Below, in pieces: positions 45,496 through 58,226 of a stretch of 64,000 bases of DNA (position 1 is the stretch's first letter; the number at the start of each line of letters is the position of its first letter). The notes beneath the pieces were generated by a model. That model had not been told where the DNA came from. It saw nothing but the letters and a program-made list of their open reading frames with translations, and made no database searches. Made by a program: the position numbers and the translations under genes. Origin of the DNA: Litsea cubeba (lineage: Eukaryota > Streptophyta > Magnoliopsida > Laurales > Lauraceae). The stretch is taken from contig CM022953.1 of assembly GCA_012931725.1 (NCBI GenBank), positions 24,884,534 to 24,948,533 of the forward strand, written 5' to 3'.

Positions 45496-48400
45496 TTAGC
45501 ATTGTTGGCAGCGCTTAGCAAATTGCATTGCGTCAGCTACCATGGTAGGCCAGTAATATCCTAACCTTTTTATCTGATCATAGAGCTTAGGTCCAGTCTG
45601 ATGAGCTCCGCAAAGACCAGCATGAACTTCTTTGAGTGTTTCTTTAGCCTCTTGTTGTGACAAGCAGTGTAGAAGTACTCCGTTGAAGGATTTCCTGTAA
45701 AGGATTTTTGAAGGAATATCCAAATGAATGCTTGGGGTTCGCCTTTGGATGCTTACCCGTTCTTTTGGATCTTCAGGTAGGATTCCGAACATAATGTAAT
45801 CAATGAACGGATCCCTCCAATCGCCGATTGAAGTTTGAAGGATTGAAATCCGACTTCCGACCACTTGGTGGCATTCAGCAACTGCTTGGTGTGTGTTAAG
45901 AGGAGGAAGGATTCTTCTTTCGCACACTGTGATTTGCATGTTTTCCCCTTCCTGGATTGCCATGGATGCGGCAAGTCCAGCTAGGGCATCTGCACGTATG
46001 TTTTCACCTCTACGAATGTGGGTGATGTGACAGATGTCAAACTTTTGCAGAAGTGATTGTGCCTTGTTGTAGTAAGGCAGCAAATCTGGCTTCCTGACTT
46101 CAAATTTCTGATTCATCTGGTTGACGACCAGTTGAGAGTCTCCAAAGACTTCCAGCATGGTGATACCGGATTCGATGGCGAGTTCCAATCCTAAGATCAG
46201 AGCTTGATATTCAACTGCATTGTTTGTGCATGGTTCCAGTAGCGAGAAAGCGTGTGGAATCATGTATTTGTCGGGGCTAACAAAGAGGATGCCAACTCCC
46301 GAGATCAGCTGTCTTTTTTCATTCGTCCTGGTTGCACCGTCAAAGTACATGTCCCAGGAGGCACTTTGTGAGAAAGTCTCCACATTGTAGACTGGTTCGT
46401 CTGGGAGATCATCTCTGAGTGGAGAATCTTTAGGCAATGGATGCTCTGCGAGGAAGTCCGCTAGAGCTTGCCCTTTGATTGCCTTTTGTGGTACATACCT
46501 AATATCAAATTGTGACAGAAGGATGGACCATTTTGCCAGTCGAGCATTGAGAGAACCTGCCTTTGTGACAAGGACCTTCAAGAGGTTGACCCTCGAGACC
46601 AGGTATACTGTGTTAGAAAGCAAGTAGTGACGCAGCTTTTGTACGGCGAACATCACTGCAAGACATTTTTTTTCGACTGGAGAGTAGCGATGCTCTGCAC
46701 CTACTAGCATGCGGCTGAGGTAATATAGAGCAGCTTCTTTTCTTTGATCATTTTCTTGCGCAAGCAGAGCTCCCAAAGAGTGATCAATGGCTCTTGTGTA
46801 CAAGATGAATGGTTTTCCAGTGGTAGGAGCAGCTAACACTGGAGGCTTTGTCAGGTATGACTTGATGTCTTGGAAAGCAGCTTCACAGTCAGCATCCCAG
46901 ACAAAGTTTACACCTTTTTTCATCAACCGGGAGAATGGACGGCATTTCCCCGAAAGATTGGAGATGAACCGTCTAATGTAGGCCAATCTCCCTTGAAGCC
47001 CTTTGAGTTCTCTCAAGGTTCTTGGAGAGGGCATTTCTAGAATGGCTTTGACTTTTATGGGGTCAAGCTCTATTCCAGCTTTCCGAACTAAGAATCCGAG
47101 GAACTTACCCGACGAGACGCCGAAGAAGCATTTGAAAGGATTCATTCGCAGTTTGTGTTTGCGAAGCCGGAGGAAGACTTCTCGAAGGTTTTCGAGATGA
47201 TCTTCTTTTCTTTTGCTTTTGACGGCGAGGTCATCAACGTAACATTCAACCGTCTTGTGCTGCATATCTTGGAATATCTTCATCATAGCCCTCTGATATG
47301 TGGCACCAGCATTTTTCAGACCAAATAGCATGACAGTGTAGCAATACACACCAAATGGGGTCCGAAAAGATGTATGTTTTTCATCTTCAGGATGCATCTT
47401 TATCTGATTGTAGCCAGAGAAACCATCCATGAATGTTATTCGCTCGAATTCACAGGTGTTATCAATCATTACCTCTGGTATGGGGAGCGGAAATTCATCT
47501 TTAGGGCATGCGCCATTCGGGTCTCTATAGTCAATACAGACCCTGATCTGCCCATTCTTCTTTGTCACGGGGACAATGTTGGCCAACCATTCAGGATGTT
47601 GTTCCTCACGGATGAAGCCGACGCTTTTGAGTTTTTGAACTTCTTGTTCAATTTTATCCATCACATCTGGACGGAATCTTCTTTGGCCTTGCTTGACAGG
47701 CTTGATGTCTTCTTGAAGATTGAGTTTGTGAACCGCTATTTTGGGGTCTAAGCCTTCATTTTGGAAAGGTTCAAGCATGGAGTTTGATGAAGAAGCATCC
47801 GATCTATGGAAGAAGATCGGCTTTTCCTTTGCTGAAGTTGCTGGAACAACGAAGGAAGCTGACGTAGGATCTTCTATGTCAGAAGTTATCTCCATTGGAG
47901 TGAGAGCAGGCTGAACTTGCTGAGTGTCAGCTTGGCTTAATGATGCGTCGTCTTCTGGCTCTGAATCCGAGTTCGTGTCTTGCATGATAGACACAAAAGA
48001 GACAATAAATTTGCCCCCAGGCTTTTGCTTTGCCTTCTTCACTTTAGTTGTGATGACCAAAGGCTTTGAAGGTTTGAGGGAGATGATGAAGGGAGTTTGA
48101 ATGCTCTCTTCAGATTTACCGGATGGTTTGTTTTCTTCCGGTGATTGTTGAAGAGCTTTGCCTTTATCTTTCTGGAGATTTTCGGCAAAGGATGCTGTGT
48201 GCTTCTCCTCTTCTTCTTTTTCACCTTCATACATCTGTGAGTCTGCGAAGTGGACTTCTTTACCTTTGAAGGGTTTTCTGTCCGTAAAGACTCGATGTAT
48301 CATGCCGTCGTCGCCAACAAACTTGATGCATTGATGTAGAGTTGAAGGGACAACACCATTCTCGTGGATCCAAGGGCGTCCGAGAAGGATGTTGTAGCAT

Positions 48401-49512
48401 GAAGGGGTTTTTATTGCATACACTGTGACCTCAGAGATAAGATCACTGCAATTTGAACCTGATTTTGCCGATAGGCCTTTGAGTACTCCCATCGTATCCA
48501 AAGATAGATACAGATGTGTGGCTCAGCTTGCTGGGTGGGATGCCCAACTCTTCAAGAGCCGATGTGGAGATGAGGTTGAGTGCAGAACCTGGGTCGATCT
48601 GAACTCTGTGCATAGGCATTTCCTTGATATACCCTGTGAAGTACAGGGGTCGGTTATGCCTGGTTTCGCCAAGTAGGAGGTCGTCCTTGTGAAGGCGATG
48701 GTTGCACTGGCTGCTTTTTTAATCGAGAGGCATTCAATGCATGATCCCTCAGTTTTCTTCTTTTCTCCCTTTGAGGAGGCTTCTGAGTTTTTGACCCGAT
48801 AATCCATTTCACTTTGGAGGACTTGCGGGGTATGTTTGTCGACATCCTCATTCAGCTTTTGTAATTCCGAGATGAGATTATCACGAGTGTGCGGAGACAT
48901 TCGCAACAAATCTAGGATGTGCAGACGTGCAGGTATGTGCTTGAAGTGTTCAATCAAGTCATACTTGAAAGCCTCCTTAGGGCCTGCATGTTCATCATTG
49001 TTGCCACTAGGGGCGCTTACAACATCTTTTCCCGAAGGATTTACATATGTAAAGGAAGATTGGTTGTAATTTTTGTGGTAGTCCCGGCCAGAGCGGGTGC
49101 CTCTACCAACTTCGAGAGCTTCTTGAGAAGGGTCTTCGTTTGGAAGATTGTCTTCAGGATCAAGAGGCTGTCGTTTTTCATTTGCTGAGGATGAATCAGC
49201 AGCAGAGTTGCCATCCTCAGTGATTGTGTTGCACGGAGCATTTTCTGGGAACAAGTCCTGAACAGCATCCAGCAACCTTTCTTCTTCGTTGACTAAATCA
49301 TCGTCCCAAGCATCAATGGCTGGGAATTCTTCAGTCAGGAAGGGTGTGAACTTTGAAGTCACAGTCTCAGGAGAAGAAACCTGAGAGGGTGTCATCTCAG
49401 TGAAAGTCACGTGAGACGAGGTGGCTTCAGAAGATACATTGCTAGGCGTCGTCGGAGTGTAAGTGCTTTCATCAGACGATGCTTCGGAAGAGCTATAATC
49501 CTGAATTATCAC
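45496..49512 (-). pseudogene. pol: Tat protease, reverse transcriptase and two RNase H domains
   Basis: A protein-rich linker (49512 to about 48950) is followed by YDLIEHFKHIPARLHILDLL, as in Tat/Ogre proteins. The protease motif is DPGSALNLIS near 48570, with Pro where many proteases have Thr or Ser. RT has RVCIDYRDPN near 47520-47550, TPFGVYCY, YVDD at 47230-47241 and LGFLVRKAGIELD. The first RNase H includes FILYTRAIDHSLGALL; the second, archaeal-type one, starts WDMYFDGATR near 46350 and includes NNAVEYQALI. The integrase zinc domain begins at the end (HAGLCGAH, CQQC). Breaks: one-base loss near 48690 and a compensating change near 48444, so protease lies in another frame than RT. Confidence 0.9.
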
Positions 49513-49697
49513 ATTACAGGAAGCTCTAACGGGAGACGTTGCCTGATCGGAGTCAGACTCGTCCTCGGATGTAAGAGGATCGTCTATCCAGCAATTTTCT
49601 CCATTTTCCGGAGTTAAGGGAGGATGTACCTGGTGGTCTTCAGGGACTTCAGGCTCTGGATTGTGAGGAGGCTCGTTGACGCGTTCTTGCTCTTGTT

Positions 49698-52600
49698 CTA
49701 GAGCGAGTCACTGCAAGATCCTTGCATATTCTTCAAGATCAGGCATGGGAGCCGGATCTTCTTCTTCATCAACTCTTTGTGGCTCAACATGGTTGATTTC
49801 CACTGGAGCAATGAGAGGTGCTGGGTCAACAGCATTTTCTTGTACAGCCTCTTGGTCTTCTTCATCATCAGACCAGGATCCTTGCGGCTGTAGGGGTTAT
49901 ACCAGATTACTGGCATAAGATGAGACTCAGGAACCCATTCTTCATCGGAGAGATATTCTCCTGTTTCAAGGGACTCCTCCCACTCATCTGTGTAGTTGGA
50001 TTCGAATCCATCATCGGTGTCGCTGGACTCGTATCCATCAATGGAGAATCCAACTACCGAATTGCAAGAGTATGATGCCTCCTGCATGGCTTCTTTGAAT
50101 TGAGGTGGCATGAAATCACTGAGAGTGAATTTCCTTACCCCCTTTGAAGTCTCTGGAAGGGATATTTTTGTTGCCTCCAGTGAAATGGTGGAGGAAGCCT
50201 CTGCCTTTTCTTTGACCTCTAGTTTTGGCTGGGTCTTCTCTTGCCGTTTGAGCTTAAGGAGATGTTTCCTAGCCTGGCTTCGCTGTTGAGCTGTAGGCCT
50301 TGTTTTCACGACCTCCCAATTTTCATCTTCCAGGAGATCGGGATGTACCCATATCGGTTGTCCGTCTGGTGTCGGGTAAGGAACCAGTTCCTCGGACGCT
50401 TGGATTGAGTTTATCACCTTGAAGGAAGTAGTGATCTTCTTCTGCGGTGATTTTGATGTTTGTCCACATGTCACCATGTTGACGGAGGCAGACCCATAGT
50501 TTTTGTCAAAGGTGATGACTCCGTTTTTCCACATCTCATTTATTTTCTCTCTCACAACGAAGCATTGATTGAGAGGATGCGAGATCATCTGGTGGTATGG
50601 ACAGTACCGAGGATCGTTGGTTTTGCCAACATCACCCGGTCTTTTTGGTTCAGGCAAGGTGAGCTTGCCGTTTGCCACAAGAGCCCTGAAGATTTCATCA
50701 ACATCTTCATCAAACGGGTATTTCTTCTCTACTCGTTCTTTGAAGGCATCTGAGAGTTCAGGTCTCTTACCAGCAACTTTATTTTCAGCTTTCTTTGGTG
50801 GCTGAGGAGCTGACTTGGTCTGCACATTGAGGACCTCTTTTTTCTTTGGTTTAGAGGTTGCAATGGCGGTTGGCTCTTTTCTTGATGATTTCTGACTGTT
50901 GAGGTCTTTAATCACCGTTTCAGCTTCCATGGAAGCTTTTAGGAGTTCTCCCAGGTTTTTTGATTTGTTGCCGATGATCATGGAGCGGATTCTGGCTCTC
51001 ATGTTGTTTCGGCAAATGTTGACTAGCGACGCTTGTGGCAATACATCAGAGCATTTGTATGCCATTGCTTTCCACTTGTGAATGAAGTCATATGTTGATT
51101 CATTCTCCCCCTGTTTTAGGCTGCACAGCTGAGCCATAGTAGCGGGATGATCCTCACCTTTGAAGTGAGTCAGGAAGCGTGTCTCTAGCATGGCCCAGTT
51201 TTGGATTGAGTCCTCCGGCAGAGTGGAGTACCAATCGAAGGCCGTACCTTTTAGGGTACTTGCAAAGAGGCGGATCTTGAGTGCATCTTGATTCGCGATA
51301 GCTCCCGTCAGGATCTTGAAGTGGATGACGTGCTGTCTGGCTGATCCTTTCCCCGTATATGTTTGGAGAGTAGGATGCTTGAATTTGGTGGGGAACGGGA
51401 CCGAGTCCATCCATAAGGGATATGGTGGCTTGATCCCATGCTCCTTGAGTATATCCTCTTCTTTTGCTTTGGCGAGGATACTGTCTACATCCTTTTTGGT
51501 AAGGGCGCGTGACTCATTTTCATCTCCATTTACCTCGTCGTTTTGATGAATCGGAGGAGGTTCATTGTTCGCCTGATTTTGGAAGGCGAGGAGAAGGTTT
51601 TCCATCAGAGTTTCAATCCTCTGCTGGCCCTATTCCAACTGCTGGATGCGGGTGATCGCATCTTCTGGAGGTGGATTGCGGGGTGGTGGCTCAGAATTTG
51701 TAGCCAAGACATTCATCCTTTGTGATTGGAACGAAGAAACTGTCCTGGTGACTGAGCTGGGGCTCGTTCTCTTTGAAGAAGAGCTTGAGGAAGGATCACT
51801 CCGCTGTCCTTTGCTTGAAGGAGCAGGGGATTCTTCTGAATGTCTTCTTGTCCTTGAGACGCTGCGGGTCATCGGACGTCGGACATGGATTTTTGTTGCT
51901 GATTTTTGGCGCCTTCTGGTTTTTCCAACCATATGGACGGCAGCAACTTGGTTGGGTCTTTCTTTTTCGACCCATTTGGGAGAGACTTGGAGTGTAGGAG
52001 GTTGGGTCCTTTGCTTCTCTAGTCTCTTTTGCCGGTGTGACGCGCGGCGGCGTATGCGACAGGCAATTTGAGCTTCGGTCAGCTCTGGCTGGGCTTTGAC
52101 GATGAAGGATGTGCTCCCTCTGGCGCAGCAGCCGAGCCTGTCTTCTTTGCAGCTGGGCAAGGACAGGATGCGAGCCCTGTCCTTCGCCTGTTGCAGCGAA
52201 GCTTTGAATTTTTGGAGTTCGGCCCCTATAGAGATGAAGGGTCGAACTGCAGGTTTGTAGGCCTTAGCAGGTGCTTGTAGAGGCCTTGTGATGCATGACT
52301 TGATTTTGTGCTTGTAGGAACAAGCCGGCTCATGCTGGGATGACTTGGAAGTCAGGTTGGAGTTGGGTCTCTTCTCTTTCATGTAGGCAAGAGGGTAGAA
52401 CTGGTTCTCCTTGAGTGGGGCCAGGAATGCTGGCTTAGTGGATGTTTGGGACCTTCTTTGCTTTGGTGAAGGTCTTGGGGACCAAGTCTTGGGATAGACC
52501 TGGTTGTTTGCAGGTCGAGGTTTCGTGGGGCTGCCATGGGCTTCAGGCCTGCTGGTGTTCGCCTTTGGTGTCACGGTAGTGACACGTTGAGAGGTGAGTT

Positions 52601-52826
52601 TCTGCTTCTTGGAAGGAGCAGTTTGTTCCTCAGGAAGTGGGAATGGTCCCAGCGTCCCAAAGACGATAGTCCGGGGAGTCGAGGTCGACCCGGAGTTCAG
52701 AGAATTGCCGAGGGAGTTGACGCTTCGGCAGCTGATGGGGCGCTTGTAGGTGCGCATGGTTTGCTTCTGTTGAAGCATGAGTTGGTGCTTGTTTTCATCG
52801 AAAGTAATGGTTAGTGAAGCTGCCAT
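49698..52826 (-). pseudogene. gag: Tat gag polyprotein with N-terminal extension
   Basis: The likely start is the ATG at 52826 (MAASLTITFDENKHQLML); an ORF also opens 36 bases upstream at 52862. About 400 basic, Ser/Pro-rich residues come before a TAG at about 51627-51629, and the same frame continues from 51605 as retrotransposon gag. There IHFKILTGAIANQDALK and FLTHFKGEDHPATMAQL mark the capsid domain, and CPYHQMISHPLNQC near 50580 is a Cys/His motif of this lineage. A loss of one C in a C-run near 49898 shifts the frame. Downstream, an acidic stretch continues in the pol frame and meets a TGA near 49710. Gag forms the particle. The extension plus gag looks like one original frame split by a nonsense change. 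Confidence 0.87.
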
Positions 52827-52862
52827 TGTTAGTTTTCGAAAATTTCTGAAACAAGACCACAT

Positions 52863-54710
52863 CCATTAGTAATCACAAGAATATAATGATCATAAATGGG
52901 AAGTTCTATGGTTTCGTCTTTTCAAATTGCTAGAGGAAGATGACCCAAGCAACATGAAGAAGGCAAAACGCCATAGAGGGTACAATTGTTCTGATCGCAG
53001 GTATGGTAAGCCCAGAATGGGCATCCCAGTGACTGCTAGAAGCAATTGTGAACTTAAATTCGACTTATCGAGAAGCAGAGCTTGCTCGAGGTAAGAAGAA
53101 TATAAAGTTGGAGTTACAGATGTGCCGGTCGCAATACAGTAGACCCTGAAAGGGCGTACTAGTACCGCTAGACACAAATGTTTTGAGACCGCATCTATGA
53201 GATGAGATTCTCTGTTTTGAAAGGTCAAGATTGGATTCATCAAATAGAGCAGATGGTATTCCGATCTGAACACGGGCTCAGCGATTTCCGCGAGCGCCAG
53301 TGCTCAGAAAGAAATGAACCATAATTTCTCAAATCTGAATCTAAAAATGACGAGTTTTTTTTTGAAAGGCCAATATCGAGTTCATCAAAGAGAGCAAAAG
53401 GCACTCCAATCTGAACACGGGCTCAACGATTTCCGCGAGCGCCAGTGCTCAGAAAGGAGAAGACCAAGATTTCTCCAATCTAAACCCAAAATGACGGAAG
53501 TGTTTTTTTTTTTTTTGAAGATTTTGAAGTTTTTTTTAAAAAAAAATCTTTTTTTGATTTATTTTTTATTTTTTTATTTTTTATTTTTATTTTTAAGATT
53601 TTTTTTTGAAAATTTTTTTTTATTTTTTATTTTTTATTTTAAAATTTTTATTTTTTTTAAAAAATTTATTATTTTTTAAAAAATTTTATTTAAAAGACGA
53701 GAGAGTACACATAGGCCTCCTAACCCGGTCTTATGAAATCTTGATTGATAGAATTGCCCTCAGGTAAGGGTAGGATTACTTAATGAACCCGTTTGGAGGA
53801 CCCTTGCCTAGAACAGTCAAGCTGTCTCCACACTCTGGACAAGGCTTTTCTTTGAATCAACCATGATCAAAGAACACAGTTGGTTTAACCTTAGTGGTCT
53901 ATGTCTTTTTTTTATATATATATATATATTTTTTTTTATTTTTAATGAACTCATCGAAGAGAAACGATGGCCCAAAACCTTAGTCGAACAGGCTCAACAT
54001 TTCTGCAAGTGCGATGAACGATAGGAACGGATCAAGGTTTCTCAATTTTGAATCCAAATTGAGAAATCTAAAAATTTTTTTTCATATATTTTTATTTTTT
54101 TATATTTATATTTTTTTTTTAGATCTTTAATGAACTCATCGAAGAGAAACGATGGCCCAAAACCTTAGTCGAACAGGCTCAACATTTCTGCAAGCGCGAT
54201 GAACGATAGGAACGGATCATGGTTTCTCAATTTTGAATCCAAACTGAAAAATCTGATTTTTTTGTTTTTTTTTTGAAAAGAGAAAGAGTGGAAATAAATT
54301 CAAAGAATTAAAAATTTCCAAACAAAAAATCTCATCTCATTTTTTTTTAGATCTTTAATGAACTCATCGAAGAGAAACGATGGCCCAAAACCTTAGTCGA
54401 ACAGGCTCAACATTTCTGCAAGCGCGATGAACGATAGGAACGGATCAAGGTTTCTCAATTTTGAATCCAAACCGAAAAATCTGATTTTTTTTTGTTTTTT
54501 TTTTGTTTTTGAAAAGAGAAAGAGTGGAAATAAATTCAAAGAATTAGAAATTTCCAAAAAAAAATCTCATCTCATTTTTTTTTAGATGCGGAATCCAACA
54601 TAGGCCACCAATTATAAAGTAGCCAAGGAATCGAGAAAAGAAATATAAGCATAGAGCAAAATATATGATATGCAAATATTTCATTTCTAGCATCGTGTTC
54701 TCAAATAAAC
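52863..54710 (-). repeat. Tat leader with tandem repeats and T/A-rich tracts
   Basis: Between the primer site and gag. One repeat type with TTAATGAACTCATCGAAGAG starts at 53942, 54127 and 54355, with spacing of 185 and 228, and includes CATCG/CGATG inverted repeats and GAACGATAGGAACGGATCA. A second, diverged pair lies near 53225 and 53377 and carries GATTTCCGCGAGCGCCAGTG. 53500-53700 is almost pure A/T with long T-runs. No open frame of note. Confidence 0.8.
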
Positions 54711-54731
54711 GAGTCCCATCGGGTGGAGCCA
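54711..54731 (-). other. Primer-binding site of the Tat element
   Basis: On the minus strand TGGCTCCACCCGATGGGACT starts three bases after the 5' LTR. Its complement reads as a tRNA 3' end: T-loop-like GAGTC, 5-nt T-stem CCATC, 7-nt acceptor GGGTGGA, discriminator G and CCA. The geometry is exact; the tRNA identity was not assigned. Confidence 0.75.
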
Positions 54732-54734
54732 GCC

Positions 54735-57242
54735 TGATGGACCGCGCTCCTGCTCGGTTCTACCGAGGTCGGCGGACGTGGGAGTCCGTTTGGTTCCGAC
54801 CCTTTCGTAACCGGGGGGCAAGGGCGTGCATCAACATTTCTTTTTTTGTGAGGGTGTGCCAGATTTTCTATTTTTACTTGGAATTGCAAGTGGTGATCCG
54901 GAGATCAACCTTCTCAAGTAAAAAGGAAATCAACTTCTTTCAAGTTTTCGATTGCACATATATTTAAGAAAAGAGACATTTTCTTGGTTTGCCGTGAAAG
55001 GCGATTTTTTTGGCATTTATAGCCGATTTTGGCGTTTATAGCCGATTTACAATCCTTATCAATAATGAAAGACAAGAGTTGTGATTTTTGTCTCTTTTGA
55101 AAAAATACAAACTACAATGAAAAGCAAGAAAAGTAGGATCTAACTTCTCAGGAGATTGTGGGGGACCCGTTTAGATTGACGGTCGCAAGCCATATGTGGG
55201 CTTCGCTATCATCCATGCAGATGAGAACAGAGGATGTTATTGATTCGCTTGGCTTGGCTATAACCTCAGGTTTTTAGAGAACAAAGACCAAAAGAAGGTC
55301 CTATGTCCAATAAAAATCCGAGTAGACGGGCTTGAAAAGCCATGTCTAAGCCATTAGCGGCAGAAGGAGAAGGCAAGGACCTTGGGGGGGAGTACCCCCA
55401 AGGGACTTTTGTCACCTTGTTGCGGTGGTCGGTGTAGAACTTCCGCAGAGTTTTCTCTCCTTTTTCTTTCTCTGGATTTCTGTGCTTTGTCTGTCTGTGT
55501 GTTTGTGCTTTTTTGTGATGATCCTTTCTTCTTGGAGAGCTCTCCTATTTATAGGCTTTTAGGTAGCCATTTAGGAGGGTTTATGAGCTTTAATTGTCAT
55601 AAAGCTACATAAAGGGAGGAGTTACAAGATTGAATTCTTTATTTTGTAACTCCTTTTTCATGGCTTCTGATTGGCTGGAGGAGATTGAGGGCATTTAATC
55701 GCCTTTAATCGCCATGATGGGAGGAGTTTCATGGGTTAAATGCCATGAATCTCTTAACTTGTAACTCCCGAATGCTTGCGTTTGATTGGGCCATCCAAAG
55801 AAATGGATTAATGACTGTAATAAAGCTAGTCAATTAATCGCATTAAGTGGTCGCCGAGCAGTTGAAGAGTCGCGGGCCGTGCCGCGTCTTTTGGGATTCT
55901 TCTGTCGATGATCATCGATGGATCTTCATGTAGATCGACATCAGATGAGCATATAATTTCAGGTGTTTGTTGCCCACAGCGGGTCGGTGCCATCTGTCCT
56001 GTCGATTTCTCGATCGGTCGGGTAGAAAGCACACTTTTTTTGGTTGACCGGGTGGCGATCAATATTGTTTTCGATACTCTTGATGATTGACCCGTGCTTT
56101 GGACGGATGTCAGAGGATTTGATGTCTCAAAAGCATGAATTTTGGAAAGTACTAGAGGCTGGGCGCTTCGAATCGCGAAAAAACGGCGAAAATCGGGGTT
56201 TCCGGGGCCTTCCCGGCGACCCTGGGGGGTTTTTTCCCCTTTTTATCCCGTTTTGTGTCCGTTTTTGCTGTTTTTCGATTCTTTTTTCTTCTGTATTTTT
56301 CCTTGACATTTTGACCATTTATTGGCCTTATTTCCCTGTAGGAAACCTGATGAGAATCCTTGCATTTTATTTTGCAAAGTTTCCAATTTCCTGAGAAAGC
56401 CGAAGACTTTGTAGCGCAGAGCTGCAGATTTTCCGTCAGAAGCTGAAACTGGGTCAAACGATGTCGGAATGACCTGAAATTTGGTGTGAAGCCTCCTGAG
56501 CAATAAATAAGACCAACCATAGGCTTTTGTTTGAGTTTTGAAGCCGTTTGGGGTCCTATCACCAGTAGACTTGCTTTTGTCGCGATGAAGATGTCGCGGT
56601 TTGATGTGCGGTCAACCGATGTCCGATTGACTTGAAATTTGACAGGGAACCTAGTCATTTTAAGATGATCCATAGGCTCTGTCTTGGAAACCATGGTCCC
56701 GAAGAACTTTGCTGCCGAGAGGCCTGATTTGGCTTTCGAGCGTCAAACTATGGTCAAATGTTGTCGAAATGACCTGAAATTTGACGTGTAGCCCTTTATA
56801 ATCATTTTGAAGCCATCCATGTGCTCTATCTGATGAGTAATGACCTCGGTGGTCCTCGCCGCCGCGAGGCTTGATTTAGCTGTTCGAGGGTTGATGTAGG
56901 GTCAAACGTTGTCGGTTTCATCTCGGAACTTGACGTGGAGCCTTTTGGAAGTATTTTGAGACCATCCATCGGCTCTGATCGAAGATTTGGTGTCTCCGAT
57001 GCTTTTGCCGCCGAGAGCTCCTTTTTGGCTGTCGGAGAAGCGAAGTTAGGCCAAATGATTTTGAAATGGTCCGAAACTTCTTGTGTACTCCTCTTTTGGC
57101 TGTCTTGAAGAATCTTGCAGTTTTTGTTTGATTCTGACAAGATTTGATTTTTTGAAAGTAGCATTGCCTATTTATGGCAGGTTGCGACTTCATGTACCTC
57201 TCTGGATCTTGAAGAGGCAAAGTAACATTTTTGGTGTCAACA
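54735..57242 (-). repeat. 5' LTR of the Tat element (2508 bp)
   Basis: Same ends and order of parts as 34770-37387, but only two minisatellite units (55011-55048) and no GC hairpin near 56217. Next to it on the right is the target duplication AGTAA. Confidence 0.95.
55534..55553 (-). promoter_or_regulatory. TATA box and palindrome, active-side Tat LTR
   Basis: Minus-strand TATAAATAGG (55553-55544) with GGAGAGCTCTCC at 55534-55545. This is the promoter position that would drive gag-pol. Confidence 0.75.
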
Positions 57243-58211
57243 AGTAACTTGCTATGTTTGGATCAGATTTAGAAACATTCTAAATAAAGCATTCAACTAT
57301 AAATAGAAAACGCCAAAATTAGAAACTAGTCCTCTCCTCCACATGGCCCAAGCGGAATAGACTTCTTGGACTTCTAGACTTTCCAAAAATTTGGAATTCC
57401 TCAAACTCTTTGGGAAGCTCCAAAACACCTTTGGTAATATTCAAACTCTTTGATTAGGAGTCCAACTTCACTTTCCTTCTTCGTCTCAGACATCGCCAGA
57501 ATTTACAAATTTAGAAAATTACATAAATTCCTATGTCTCTACGATGAGACTTACATGATAATCTATTAATGGAAATAAAAGGCTCATAGGGAATTTCACC
57601 ATGCCTTGCCCTAAACTGGGAAACCATGGAAACCATGATTGCCTTTACAACTTGCCAAAAATAAATATTCATCTATAAAGAAAATAAAAGACTTGTGGGC
57701 CATATGGAGAGAACATGATAACCTGCATGTTAGTATCTCATACTAGCAAAGCAATTCACAAAACCAGGTTACCAAACAACAATGGAAAGATAGGATGCCA
57801 AATATTGCCACTACTATGATTCATGCCCTACGCAGAGGGGGTCCGGGGGTGTCCCCCGGCGGGGGTCGAGCTGCCCGGTCAGCTCGTGGGGGCCAAGGGG
57901 GCAGCGCCCCCGAAACAAAAACAAAAACTGTGATCTGCTGCGTCAGTGTCTTCGGTCGACCTACTAGAGGGTTCGGTCGACCGACCACAGTGTCTTCGGT
58001 CGACCGACCAGAGAGCTCGGTCGACCTACCTGACGGAAACCTGTAAGTTGAGTTTTTCTATTTCGTGTCCGACTATCCAAACATGGATTTACTAATTATC
58101 CAAGCAAAACCATCAAATTGATCCGTACATAGCCCTTAATCTATCCTCTTCGCATCTCATTGCAAAGATTAGATCAAGCTTACTGATCTAACATGATTAG
58201 AGAGGAGGTAA
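57243..58211 (-). other. M1 leader segment with G/C-run hairpins and TCGACC palindromes
   Basis: Continues the M1 leader interrupted at 34769. 57836-57913 is very GC-rich, with GGGGGTGTCCCCC and GGGGGCAGCGCCCCC inverted repeats. GGTCGACC follows at 57954, 57975, 57998 and 58019. The rest is AT-rich with no coding content. Confidence 0.7.
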
Positions 58212-58224
58212 GGCTCTGATACCA
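58212..58224 (-). other. Primer-binding site of copia M1 (initiator tRNA-Met)
   Basis: Minus-strand TGGTATCAGAGCC, two bases from the 5' LTR. It fixes M1's orientation and shows that 58227-59997 is the 5' LTR. Confidence 0.93.
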
Positions 58225-58226
58225 AT

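Larger units (their letters stand above)
34770..57242 (-). mobile_element. Tat-type Ty3-gypsy retrotransposon, 22.5 kb, with antisense gene
   Basis: LTRs at 34770-37387 (3') and 54735-57242 (5') begin TGTTGACACC and end TCCATCA on the minus strand. The element is flanked by AGTAA (34765-34769 and 57243-57247). Order on the minus strand: leader with tandem repeats, gag, protease, RT, RNase H, a second RNase H, integrase, then a long 3' region with a hairpin array, an antisense spliced gene and more repeats, and a polypurine tract. A dual RNase H and an antisense extra ORF before the 3' LTR are known features of the Tat lineage (Retand, Grande and relatives). Three stops and three frameshifts were located in gag-pol. 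The LTRs differ by roughly 2% in the stretches I compared, plus length changes. Confidence 0.95.

Noticed and set aside
54711..54731. tRNA gene fragment
   Set aside because: Only the 3' end geometry is present and it sits exactly three bases from an LTR, so it is a primer-binding site.
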